NCBI GenBank assembly: GCA_050084515.1
Contig: CM114272.1
Location: 40,796,001-40,860,000, forward strand
Length of the DNA: 64,000 nt
From: Blasia pusilla
Lineage: Eukaryota; Marchantiophyta; Marchantiopsida; Blasiales
Direction: 5' to 3'
A program made the position numbers and the translations under genes. Below, piece by piece: positions 26,134 through 35,698 of the stretch; position 1 is the first letter of the stretch; every line of letters starts with the position of its first letter. The notes under the pieces were generated by a model. The model saw only the letters and a list, made by a program, of their open reading frames with translations, ran no database searches and was not told where the DNA came from.

Positions 26134-26618
26134 ATGTCATTCTTGTCACGTCTTTTAGGATAGATCGGTGAGATCTAGTAGAATGCCTTCGTGAGTAGTG
26201 GAGGACAGGCTCAGCAGGTCGAGGATGACCTATTGAGGCCCCGGGAAATCTGAGAGAGGAAGTTTCCCCTTCGTTTCGGCTCATTTGGAGCCATATTGAG
26301 GAACTTACTATTTTAGGTAAGTACCATTTTGAATATATGATTGACTTTATATTTTTTGTAAGTGACCCTTGACCTCCTACATCAAGTCAAGAGCCAAGGA
26401 GGTGACTTGGGAGCATAGGTTACCAGAGAGAGAGCTTGAGAGCTCATTCTCTCTTTGTTGAACCTCTTGGCATGAGAAGGCGGAGCTATGGTCTTGCTTG
26501 CCTTGTGTGTGTAACCCAAGCCTCTCATTAGGAGAATGGGTTTGGTTTGACATTGAGATAGACATGTGAGAGTGCACACATGTGAGAACTATGGTGTTGT
26601 GAAAGAGATTGGATCTTA
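26134..26618 (+). repeat. 5' LTR of copy B (L3, core only)
   Basis: Matches 35,830-36,335 over its whole length, starts with TG (tgtcattcttg) and ends with CA (cttattttaca). Unlike L2 and L4 it lacks the 130-base repeat on either side, so it may be truncated at its 5' end. I could not find a clear tRNA primer-binding site directly after it. Confidence 0.8.
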
Positions 26619-28200
26619 TTTTACAACGAGAGAATGAGTGAGTGAGAGAGCTTCATGGGGGAGCTCGCTGGTTGCTCGATGTTTGGTGCAGGTTGGGGGA
26701 CCGTGTTCCCCGCTTCATGGCTCATGGTAGTGCTCACCGGAGCAAGAGCCGTGCGAGTTTGTTGTTTTGCTTTGCTGATTTGTTGTACGGGAGAGTGGCA
26801 CGTGGAAGCGCTACCCACTTTTCGATAGGAATTGAGTATGGGGGTGAATTGCTCCATGCCGCTGCTCTCCAGAGCACCATGTAGGTTGCTGATTTGTTGG
26901 AAGAAATTACCGCAGAAGCGTTGTCAAATTCTGTGCAGGAGAAAGAGACATTGGGCTTTACAACAATCCTTGTCAGTTTTTATTGGAATGTCCGATTTTA
27001 AATATTTTTTGACATTATTGTAGATCGTGAAGATATGCACGATGTGAAAAAACCGGTGCACAATTTTAAATTTTGAGCAAAAAGTTATGGTTGATCTTGC
27101 AAAATTTCCATTGTTAGATGATTTTTAGGGTTAAATTATTCAAACCCTAAACCAGCCGCCGCCGTCATAGTCACGGTCAACGTTATGCATTCAATGGTCA
27201 ACCGTCACCACTAACGGTCCGTCGTCATCATCAATGGTCAACGGTCAAATATCACCGTCAACGATCCACGGTCCACTGTCGGCCGTTGCCATCGCTTAGC
27301 GAAGTTCAGAGCCGCGTTCGGCCGTTGTCCACCCTTTGGTTGCCATTGCGGCCATTACGGAGTGGAGGGTCTTCCACGACCACCGTTGATTCTCTGACTT
27401 GCGCCGCCATCACGTATTTTGGTTCGGCCGTCACCGTCATTGCACTTTCGTCATCAACATGTGATGGCAGGTGATCTCAGGTTATGGTGTTTGAGTTTTC
27501 ATTTCATGTTGCTATGTTGGGATTGGTAGTCGCTCGACAATGATCAAGTACCATGTCGTGACACTCGTAGCCACAACGCCCCGCTTGTGGCCGCACCACA
27601 CCGCACTATCTTGATCGCGGAGCCGCAACGCGCCGCTTGTGGCCGCACCACACCGCACTATCTTGATCGCAGAGCCGCTCCTTCACTAAGGTGTAGAGTG
27701 TGTGAATTGCTGATTGAGGAGGGTATGCCGCCAAGTGCCGTGCCGTTTGTAGCCGTTCCATGCAACTAGTGCCGCACCAGACTGCTGGACCTGCACCGCA
27801 CATCAAGGAGGTTTGAGCAATGTCAGCACAAGAGGAGTACGACTTGTTGATTGGAGGAGTGGTCTCCACAACCGAGTTGGGGTCTAGATTTGCAATTGCC
27901 AAGGATCGACATCGACATTATTGTCTGGTTACCCATTCTGGTCTCTTACCCTGCACGTGTGAGTGATTTCTGAGTATTGGGAAGTTATTTGGGATATTGG
28001 GTTTCGTGTTGATGCGAGGAGCATCGATGATGTATGGGTTTAGGGGACAAAGACCTATGTGGGATGTCCAAAGTTGAGGATGGTTTGTCGATGAGACGAT
28101 AGATCGGTTGATTTGCCGCACCACGCTGCTTGTTGCCGCATAACACACGTCCCAGTGAGAGAGTGTAGATTGAGTGCCGCATGTTTAGTTTGAGTGATTG
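26619..28200 (+). other. Copy B leader (5' untranslated region)
   Basis: About 1.6 kb between the 5' LTR and gag without a credible coding frame. It is richer in CG and in ggtcaac/ccgtca short repeats (27,160-27,300) and in ccgcacc motifs (27,570-27,790) than its surroundings. It holds a 52-base tandem duplication. Presumably it has the packaging and primer-binding sequences, which I could not locate. Confidence 0.5.
27570..27673 (+). repeat. 52-base tandem duplication in the leader
   Basis: Units 27,570-27,621 and 27,622-27,673 differ at only a few positions. The shared core is cgcttgtggccgcaccacac. A partial third unit may follow. Confidence 0.9.
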
Positions 28201-29530
28201 AGGGATTACTCGTGAGATTGAGAGTGATCATGTGAGAGGGGCACGAGGGCCATCACGGCGTCCTTTCAGGATTTTGAGAGGCGAGGTAGTGGACCTAAGA
28301 GTAGCTCTGGAGGGTTTACTCGGAGTGGTGCAAGGTTTTGAGGGTATCCACATGAGAGACTGCCTTGATCACCTTTTGTGTTGTCTTCAGACGAGGGGGA
28401 GCGTGTAGAGGAGTATGTTAGTGATCCACTGTACACATTGAGTGGTCCTAACAGTTGGGCGTACGAGATGGACGACCGGGGTAGAGGACTGCATAGGTTT
28501 TTGGGTGCTGTAGGCACCATAGAGCTACACGACTTCATTGCAGAGTTTAGGAGTTGGTGTGACTCACAACGGGCTAGGAACTCTAGAGAGTTCAACCCGT
28601 TTACAACATGGAATGGTATGTTCCAGCATTTAGAGGGGGGGGGGCCCATGGACGATTACCATGAGTTCTCCCACAGATATGCCTAGGAGATTGAGGCATG
28701 GTGACTCTACTATGACCCACACTATATGTCATGGATGGAGCCATTCTCAGATGAGGAGGAGGAGTCAGGAGAGGCTACTTCCTCTTCCACTAGTGATGTT
28801 TTAGGAGGAGTCACTCGCATTGGAGCAATTACACCGTCTAGTTGGGTTCGTCCTAGGTTAAACCCTGTGGTTGAGTTCTTTGTTGAGTTGAGGGCGAGCT
28901 ACCAGGGGGTACAGACGGAGAAGTTTCAGAGCATCCATGACTTCCAGAGGCGCCTGGGTGAGAGTTTGCGTGAGGCTTACACTTGCTTGCGCCGGTTGAT
29001 CAACGTCACTCAGGGGTGACAGAGGCTTAGGCTATCCAGTCATGATACGCGATGCTGGATAGGACCCTACGGACACGGGTGCGGGAGGGGGTGCTTCTTA
29101 TGAACACCTCTTCTACGTTGAGAGATGTTGTTAGGACTGCCGAGAACATTGAGCTCAACATGGCGGAGGAGAGCGTAGCCACCATGGGTTCTAGGTGAGA
29201 GCAGTCACAATTTTCTACACCACGTGTGCAACAACATGGACTCCGAGATAGGTCGACTGTGGCACCACGAGCTCAAGGAGGATATCGGGAGGCCGTGCCA
29301 CAGAGACCTGTGCTTTCATATGTGGCTCAGCAACAGCAGCCTATGATTCCTTATTGGTCATATGGTGGAGCCTATCATCAGCGTGATTGCATTCGTCAGG
29401 GTCATGGACGTGCGCCTCAGCATGGAGGAGGAGATGGTGCTGCAACAAGAGGTTATCAGTGTGACTATTATTAGAGGTATGATCATACATGCGCCAGGTG
29501 TTTTAGTTTACATCCTAAGTTAAGTCCGGA
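28201..29530 (+). pseudogene. Copy B: gag
   Basis: Gag would build the retroelement particle and bind its RNA. Readable frames at 28,378-28,686 and 28,726-29,019 share frame 1 and are separated by stops. The second contains the capsid-like block SIHDFQRRLGESLREAYTCL, typical of Ty3 gag helices. Near 29,469-29,512 a zinc knuckle is recognisable as C-x2-Y-x4-H-x4-C, where the second Cys has become Tyr and a stop has appeared within it. Copy A has a homologous gag (1-700). At least three stops and one frameshift make it non-functional. Confidence 0.7.
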
Positions 29531-30021
29531 TTGAGGGCTAGAGAGGGCACTAGAGCGAGTAGCCGGTTCGGATGGGCCTAGAGATCGCGCACCATGTGGT
29601 CCTGTTGGGGGATGAGGAGTTGAGTTGCCCGATAGGGTGGTGGAGATGCTCGTGGAGGAGGTAGAGTCCCACCACCTAGACGCCTCCAGGGAGATGCCGG
29701 GCGTGAGGCTAAGATGGCTGCTCAGATACATTAGCTATAGAAGCAGATTGCCACTATGGCATTGAGATTACCCTATGTCGGATCCGTGCCATCGACATCA
29801 TATGGAGCAGCCAGAGATATGGAGGATCATGGTTGGATGTACGGGGTTGCTTAGATGGAGGCCGCCGTAGTTGTGATGCGTGGAGCAGTCGCAGAGTTGG
29901 ATCCACAGCGAGGGGAAGGAAACAGACTAGGCTTCCTCAATCTTTCGTGTTGTTCGAGGCAATGAGGACCCCATCGATGGGTCCTGATCAGAGTTCCTAG
30001 AGAGTTGGTGATATTATTGGT
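29531..30021 (+). other. Copy B: gag-protease linker
   Basis: Homologous to 760-1,250 of copy A, so it was once part of the polyprotein. Frames are broken and no domain was recognised. Confidence 0.5.
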
Positions 30022-31126
30022 GTGCAGGCACAAAGGGCGATGGGAGAAGCGAGTGCGACGACTCCTATTGCTGATGCTCAGGAGGGTCATGTGTCGGGCA
30101 CATTATTGGGGGCGACCACCATTATGTACCGAGCTATTTTATTTTTTGCTTTCAAAGTTATGATGTTGGGAGGTACGCCCGCCAAGGCTTTTCGGCTGGC
30201 CGCTACGCTATATGAGCGTGGATTTGGAGTTCCTTCATCACATTCAGAGGTGATTGCAGAGGAGGTGATGGACCTGCCCTTGGAGCGGATGCTCGAGTTG
30301 TCCATGTCGCATTCATGGCAGGTTGCGGCTGCTAGGATGGCAGAGATGCCCGCTAGACCCGCGAGAGAGCGTGCAATGGCTTCTCATGGTATTGTGTTGC
30401 TGGATAACCAAGGAGAGGTCTTCCGGTTGGTGAGTCTCGGAGGTAGAGATTTTAGTCCGCAACGTGTCTTGTTGGATTCAAGAGCGCAACCCTTGATGTT
30501 GGGGAAAGCATCATTCAAAGGATTGGGCTTGACGAGAGCCGATGTGGAGCATTGTCCATTTCGGATACAGACATACTTGGGTGGAGCGAGTATCACAGGG
30601 TGGAGCAAGTATCACACAGTATATCACCTGATAGGAGGTCATGGTGAGGATTCGCCCGAGACATCCTATAAATGAGTCCGTGGTGCGAGCCAAGGCGATA
30701 GTGACTGATGTAGAGTCCTACAATGTCTTGGTTGGTGGAGCAATGTTATATCCGACGGGATTTTCCCTGGATTACTGGGAGGAGTCAGCGTCCTACATAC
30801 CAAGATGGCAGTCAGATGATGGGCGCCTTAGCTCATTACTCGTTCGATTCACAGGTGCAGTGATCAAACGACGGCCAGGAGAGATGGCGACCTTAGTAGC
30901 ATTTAGCAGTGCCATTACTTGGCCTACTGATTTGATTAAGGGACATGTCCATGTACAGGATACTCCCGTTCCAAACATTTCTATGCGGAGGAGTGTCATG
31001 GTAACCGCATCAGTACGTGGAGGAGAGGTGCCGCTTTTGGGCTCGATTGAGGAGCTTCGACGCTTAGCCATTGAGCATGTGCAAATTTTGTGGAGCGAGA
31101 CGTTTGCACTAGAGTGTGACAAGTAA
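30022..31126 (+). pseudogene. Copy B: retropepsin (aspartic protease) region
   Basis: The protease would cut the Gag-Pol polyprotein. 30,022-30,675 (frame 1) ends in the active-site block VLLDSRAQPLMLGKASFKGL. The expected Asp-Ser/Thr-Gly is Asp-Ser-Arg, a Gly to Arg change that should abolish activity. A 19-base tandem duplication at 30,581-30,618 then moves the frame to frame 2, and 30,641-31,126 continues with the second half (VESYNVLVGGAMLYPTGFSL, like the V-L-x-G strand and flap-side region of retropepsins) and a long C-terminal extension. The frame ends at a TAA only 30 bases before the methyltransferase frame, in phase with it. Confidence 0.75.
30581..30618 (+). repeat. 19-base tandem duplication in the protease
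   Basis: Units gtggagcgagtatcacagg and gtggagcaagtatcacaca. The 19-base step explains the switch from frame 1 to frame 2 in the protease. Confidence 0.9.
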
Positions 31127-32161
31127 GAGGAACCCCAAGTAGGCAGGAGTGCTGCTGTGACCCCTTTGGACACCACCCCGGTTGTGTGGTGGATCCCACA
31201 TAAGGGTATTCAGGTGTTGGATCTCTTTGGAGGGATCAGCACTAGGTTAGTTGTTGTTTTGCAGGTTGGAGTGCGCATGCAGCAGTACCTGTATGTGGAG
31301 ATTGATGATGTTGCGAGGCGCGCTTCACTTCACCATGTGGCACTGTTATGCCTCTATTTCCCTGACTTGTTGTCTGCGTCTGCCATTCAAGGTTACCAGA
31401 GTTCCCTACCGAGGGACATTTCATTGTTGGGGGCGCAAGACTTAGAGCGGGTAGGGACCATAGACTTGGTCATTGCTGGTTGGCCGTGTCAGGGCCAATC
31501 GAGCGCTGGACAAGGTAGCGGGTTAGCTGACACTCAGTCGAGGTTGTTTTGGGAGATGATCCGGATCTTACGACATTTACAAGAGCATCAGCCTCGTTCT
31601 CCAACATACATTTTGGAGAATATGCCAATTTTGGGCGATTTGAGGTCCTGCGTGGTGATGAGTGCACATCAGGTGCGCGCATGGATCGGCCCGCTAGTGT
31701 TGTTAGATTCGGCGAGTGTGGGTTCACGAGCACATCATTCGCATCTTTGGTGGACCAACTTGGTACCACACGAAGTGTTTCGGAGGGCAGATGTGAGAGT
31801 GGAGCGCCCCTTTGACTTATTGGTGGATTCTATATTGGATCCGGGCCTTCGATCACAGGCAATGAGGCTAGATGATCGACCACCGTTGACTGTGGTCAGC
31901 AGGCCACGGGCAGCCTTTCCCACATTGGTGAGTTTTCCGGCTTCCTATGTATTCAAGGAGGCCAGACCTGGCTTGGTTTGGGATGACCAAGTACAGAGGT
32001 TGGTGGAGCCTAAGGCCGATGAGCGAGAGCGAGCGATGGGATTCCCCACAGGATTGACAACAGTAACATCACTATCAAAGGCATCACGACGTCATGTCTT
32101 AGGTCAGGCGATGGACCTGAACTGCTTGACATGGATTTTTAGCTTAGGAGTAGCTCAGTAA
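31127..32161 (+). CDS. Copy B: retrotransposon-encoded C5-cytosine DNA methyltransferase
   Basis: Transfers methyl from S-adenosylmethionine to cytosine C5 in DNA. The open frame has no stop for 334 codons (31,157-32,161) but no ATG; it is in phase with protease and RT and was surely made as part of Pol. Counting from codon 31,157, motifs are in canonical order: I, VLDLFGGIS (20-28); IV, GWPCQGQS with catalytic Cys111; VI, YILENMP (ENV-type Glu154); VIII, HSHLWWTNL (193-202), where the usual Arg residues are His; IX-like, ERERAMGFPTG (289-299); X, HVLGQAMDLN (313-322). Spacing and FGGI/ENM style look closest to DNMT3/DRM-type enzymes, but unlike plant DRMs the motif order is not permuted. No separate target-recognition or PWWP/UBA domain is visible. 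Likely inactive now because of the motif VIII losses and upstream stops, but the core is surprisingly intact. Confidence 0.85.
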   Translation, partial: EEPQVGRSAAVTPLDTTPVVWWIPHKGIQVLDLFGGISTRLVVVLQVGVRMQQYLYVEIDDVARRASLHHVALLCLYFPDLLSASAIQGYQSSLPRDISLLGAQDLERVGTIDLVIAGWPCQGQSSAGQGSGLADTQSRLFWEMIRILRHLQEHQPRSPTYILENMPILGDLRSCVVMSAHQVRAWIGPLVLLDSASVGSRAHHSHLWWTNLVPHEVFRRADVRVERPFDLLVDSILDPGLRSQAMRLDDRPPLTVVSRPRAAFPTLVSFPASYVFKEARPGLVWDDQVQRLVEPKADERERAMGFPTGLTTVTSLSKASRRHVLGQAMDLNCLTWIFSLGVAQ

Positions 32162-33300
32162 CGTCGTTTGAGGATGCGACACATCACAATTGTTGCGTTG
32201 GTAAGCCCCATGCCTGCCGAGACGGTTGAGGCAGTGGTTGGGGGCAAGACCCGAGGAGATTGACACACCAGGGGTGATCGGGAGAGACATCCTTGGACTT
32301 CTTGGGATGTTTTGCAGGTACGCCAAGAGATGATAGCCACAACATTGAGTGTGGTTCCGGGAACTGCACATGGAGATGAGAGTTCTATTTTTCGAGACGG
32401 GGTTGCACCATAGCAACCACCGACACCCGCGCCGGAGAGTCCTACCGCAGTCACGATGGAGACTTGGGAGCCAAATATGGGCCCTAAGTTGACAGGAGGA
32501 GAGCAACGCCAGATACACCAGATCCTTAGGAGTTGTTTTGCATTTAGTATGCATGATTTGGGTATGCTGAAGGGCCCAGGGATCCGCATTGAGTTGTCGA
32601 GTGACACACCAATCTTCCGACAACCCTACAGGTACAATGACATGGAGAGGGCTCTGATTCAGAGTAGGAGCCAAAACTTGGTTGGAGCAAGACTAGTGGA
32701 GATGTCGCATGGAGAGTATGCATCTGCCATTGCCATGCCCGCCAAGAAGGATGTGCATGGCAACTGGACGGAAAGGCGGATGTGTGGAGATTACCGACCT
32801 ATCAATTGGTAGACGAAGTTCGATAGGTATGCCATGCCCACCCTTGAGGAGATATTTGATGCGATTCGGCATGCAAAGGTCTTAAGTTCATTGGATTTGC
32901 GAGCCGGGTACCATCAGCTGCCTATTAGATTGGAGGATAAGCAGAAGACGGAATTTTGGGGCATTGATCCTCACGGGAAGGATTTTTTGTACTAGTGGCG
33001 ATTCTTACCATTCGGGTTAAAGAATACCCTGACTGAGTTTCAGAGGGTTATGGATAGGACTTTGGCAGGTCTGGATTTTGCTACATATTATATTGATGAC
33101 ATTGTAGTCTTTAGCGCCACGGTTGAGAAGCATGAGCGACATCTAGAGGAGGTGTTTCGACGATTGCAGTTACATGGGTTGAAACTACATCCAGGCAAGT
33201 GCAAGTTCTTCTATGGCCAAATTGAGTACTTGGGTCATGCGATATATCCAAGGGGCCTTGGTGTACAACAGACAAAGGTAGAGGCGATTTCACTCATTCC
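32162..33300 (+). pseudogene. Copy B: reverse transcriptase
   Basis: Copies element RNA into DNA. Frame 2, continuous with the methyltransferase apart from stops at 32,159 (TAA), about 32,261 (TGA), about 32,411 (TAG), 32,810 (TAG) and 32,992 (TAG). Typical Ty3 motifs are all legible: FRQPYRYNDMERALI, CGDYRPIN (finger), SSLDLRAGYHQLPI (first catalytic Asp), RFLPFGLKN, and TYYIDDIVVFS at about 33,083-33,115 with both Asp of YxDD, then LHPGKCKFF and IEYLGHAI. A short linker (32,162-32,450) links it to the methyltransferase and is also present, inverted, in copy A. All three catalytic Asp are kept, so the stops are the main lesion. Confidence 0.85.
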
Positions 33301-33990
33301 TGCCCTACAGATGTGAGTCGAGTTTGTGCATTCATGGGATTGGCGAACTTGTATCGACGGTACGTCAAGGGTTTCAGTTTGATTGCGGAGCCGCTAACCT
33401 TGATGAACGAGGTGGATAAGGAATGGTACTAGGGGGATGAGCAAGAGAGAGCATTTCAGATGCTTAAGGACAGATTGACGTCCGTGCCCATATTGAGGAG
33501 ACCGATCAGGGGCGTCCTTTCTAGTTGCATACCGATTGGAGTATGTTGGGGCTTGGAGCCGTGCTCATCCAACATGACGATGATGGTAAAGAGTTCGTGG
33601 TGGCTTACGCTAGTCACTCGAACAACATTCCAAAGGCGAAGTATAGCTCGTATGAGGATGAATGCTTGGCTGCAGTGTGGGCTGTCGCATATTTTAGATA
33701 TTATCTATTCGGCAATCCCCTTACCATCATCACTGATCCTCAGCCACTTAAGTGGTTGATGGATTCCGACAAGCTTACACGGAAGCTTGCGAAGTGGGCT
33801 CTTTTGTTGCAGGCGTATGACTTCCACGTGGTGCATAGACTTGGAATGCTCAACCAGAATGTAGATGGTTTGAGCCATAACCCATGCTCCAGTCAACGAG
33901 ATACGACTAGAGCTCGTTGGCATGATGAGAGTGATGAGGAGTTGGTGTTAGAATGGCATGCGTCGGCCTATTTGGGCTTGTTGGCTATGG
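33301..33990 (+). pseudogene. Copy B: RT connection and RNase H
   Basis: RNase H removes template RNA. A frameshift at about 33,300 moves the connection domain (readable as AFMGLANLYRRYVKGF) to another frame, and a second shift at about 33,510 leads into frame 3, which stays open to 34,373. RNase H acidic residues are in place: Asp in HTDWSMLGLGAVL, Glu in SSYEDECLAAVWAV and Asp in TIITDPQPLKWLM. The end (LGMLNQNVDGLSHNP) corresponds to the usual N-x-VADALSR motif. Confidence 0.8.
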
Positions 33991-35130
33991 AGAGCCAGAT
34001 TGTTGAAATTTTGATGGTGAGGTCTGATGGAGAGTCCTTAGATCTAAAGGCCGGTGAGGAGACGATAGGTGGCCGAGACATTCCCGACGATGGAGTGGTC
34101 TTGGAGTACCTGCGTACCAGCAGCGTTGCGAGCACAGTGGATGCTAGAGAGCGGGATTGGATCCTACAACGAGCCAGACAGTTCCGGTGGGAGGGCACAT
34201 ATGTGTTGCGAGTGTGGAAGGATGGTAGAGTGCGTGTAGTGCCTCGTCCTTCGCAAAGAGCACGTTTGGTGCGTCATGCCCACGAGGAGTTGGATCATTT
34301 TGGAGTGAAGCGGACGTACAACTTGCTCCAGATTCAATATTGGTGGCGAGGCATGCAGACTGACATTCAATAGTTTGTTTCCAGATGCATGGTGTGTAAT
34401 TGAGTCCAAGCATCGTTCAATGCTCCGACTCTAGAGTTGCATCCACTTCCGATCATGGGTTTAGGTTATAGATGGAGTTTGGATTTTGTAGGACCTTTGC
34501 CTTTGACGGAGCGCCATAATTCTTATGTGTTGGTAATGGTCGAGCACTTCTCGGAGTGGATAGAGTTGCTTTCATTTCCCGACAGAGCAAGTGAGGGAGT
34601 AGCGTAAGCCTTCCTAGATCGAGTGTTGAGTCATTACGACGCACCAGCTGAAGTGTTGACAAACCAGGGTACAGAGTTCCGCAGAGAGTTTCAGGCCTTG
34701 TATGATCACGCATTGATCAACCACCGTACTACTTCGCGAGATCATCCTGAGGTAGATGGACTAGCGGAGCGAGTTGTGCAGACGGTGAAGAGAGGACTAC
34801 GCAAGTATGGCTTGCAGAGAGGTCACCTAGGAGATTGGGACCTTTAGTTGCCGTGGTTGGCGATGGGATATAGATTCATCAGGCAGGCATCCTTAACATC
34901 TTTCTCACCATACTTGTTGCTTTATGGCCGAGAGCCAGATTTACCTACGGCCATTCGTTGAGATGTTGGTGAGGTGTTAAACCTTGATGACCTTGATGTA
35001 TGGATGCGAACATGTTCTCAGAGGGTTGAGTTATTTCAGAGAGTGATGCCCATGGCGTTTGAGAACTTGGTGATTGCGCAGATATCGGGATACGTTGAGG
35101 TAAGCGACTATTTGGGGAGGTGGTTATCGA
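33991..35130 (+). pseudogene. Copy B: integrase
   Basis: Integrase would insert element cDNA into the chromosome. The zinc-binding head follows RNase H in frame 3 (RLVRHAHEELDHFGVKRTYN, then a TAG at 34,371 and CMVCN), fitting HHCC. The catalytic core is readable as YRWSLDFVGPLPLTERH (first Asp), LTNQGTEFRREF at 34,658-34,693, where the second catalytic Asp is Asn, and DHPEVDGLAERVVQTVKRGL (Glu). Later blocks include YLLLYGREPDLPT. Stops at about 34,395, 34,606 and 34,846 and the Asp to Asn change inactivate it. Confidence 0.8.
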
Positions 35131-35520
35131 CCTACTATCTGGAGGTTTCATCAGGGAGACTATGTCTACTTACAGCAGACGGCACCCACAATGTTGGATG
35201 TGATTGCAGGGCGTACCATCTTGAGAGTGCGTGAGGTTTTGTCATATGGTGTTCTCTTACTAGAGGGATGCGATGGTATGGTTTGGAAGGACCATGTGCG
35301 TAACTGTGTGCCATGTCATCTTACGAACATTGACGGTACAGTTGATCCAAGCTTAGCAATAGTTCCTGCAAGCTTGCGGTGTATGTTGTGTGGTTCCGCC
35401 CATGGTGCAGCCACTATGCTAGTCTGTGATGGGTGTTTGAGAGGATGGCATATGGCATGTTTGACGTCACCTCTCACTAGGGTTCCTCGGGGACGATGAA
35501 TGTGTCCCAGATGTACATAG
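35131..35520 (+). pseudogene. Copy B: SH3-like tail and PHD finger
   Basis: The end of Pol. After a frameshift, frame 1 (35,191-35,499) reads an SH3-like barrel (GRTILRVREVLSYGVLLLEG, then MVWKDHVRNCVPCHL) and a PHD finger. Zinc ligands follow the C4HC3 rule: C-x2-C (CMLC), C-x2-C (CDGC), H (GWH), C (HMAC) and C-x2-C (CPRC). The conserved Trp two residues before the last pair is now TGA (35,497-35,499), the only interruption. PHD fingers usually bind the histone H3 tail, with lysine-4 methylation state deciding, so the module may have guided integration, as chromodomains do in chromoviruses; that role is inference. The final stop is TAG at 35,518-35,520. Confidence 0.8.
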
Positions 35521-35698
35521 AGTAGGTAGTTCTACATTCCAACTTGTGTCTATGACATGGATGACAACAAGGCAACTAACGATGGTGCCACATGAGGACT
35601 CGGCCTTCTTGCTCTTAGCGTCCGAGAGATGTATGCCATGGTAGGTAGGGATAGATGGCTATCTGGAGTTAGAGGGACCTAACCATCAGCTAGGGGGA
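35521..35698 (+). other. Copy B: 3' untranslated region and purine tract
   Basis: Non-coding spacer between PHD stop and 3' LTR, ending in ctagggggaaa, a fitting polypurine tract for plus-strand priming. The same stretch occurs inverted at 20,169-20,275. Confidence 0.6.

Noticed and set aside
26377-26579. Short ORFs in LTRs (similar at 16,234-16,422, 19,540-19,835 and 36,145-36,381)
   Set aside because: They recur only because the LTR core recurs. Frames are not kept open between copies.
26619-26780. tRNA-iMet primer-binding site
   Set aside because: TGGTA-like strings occur at about 26,724 but none adjoins the LTR end or matches well enough to call.
30793-31176. Antisense ORFs in protease and methyltransferase regions (also 32,144-32,674)
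   Set aside because: Shadows of the polyprotein reading frame, which shows family motifs on the plus strand.
31157-32161. Host DRM gene captured next to a retroelement by chance
   Set aside because: Motif order is not permuted as in plant DRM, the frame is shared with protease and RT, and copy A has the same arrangement.
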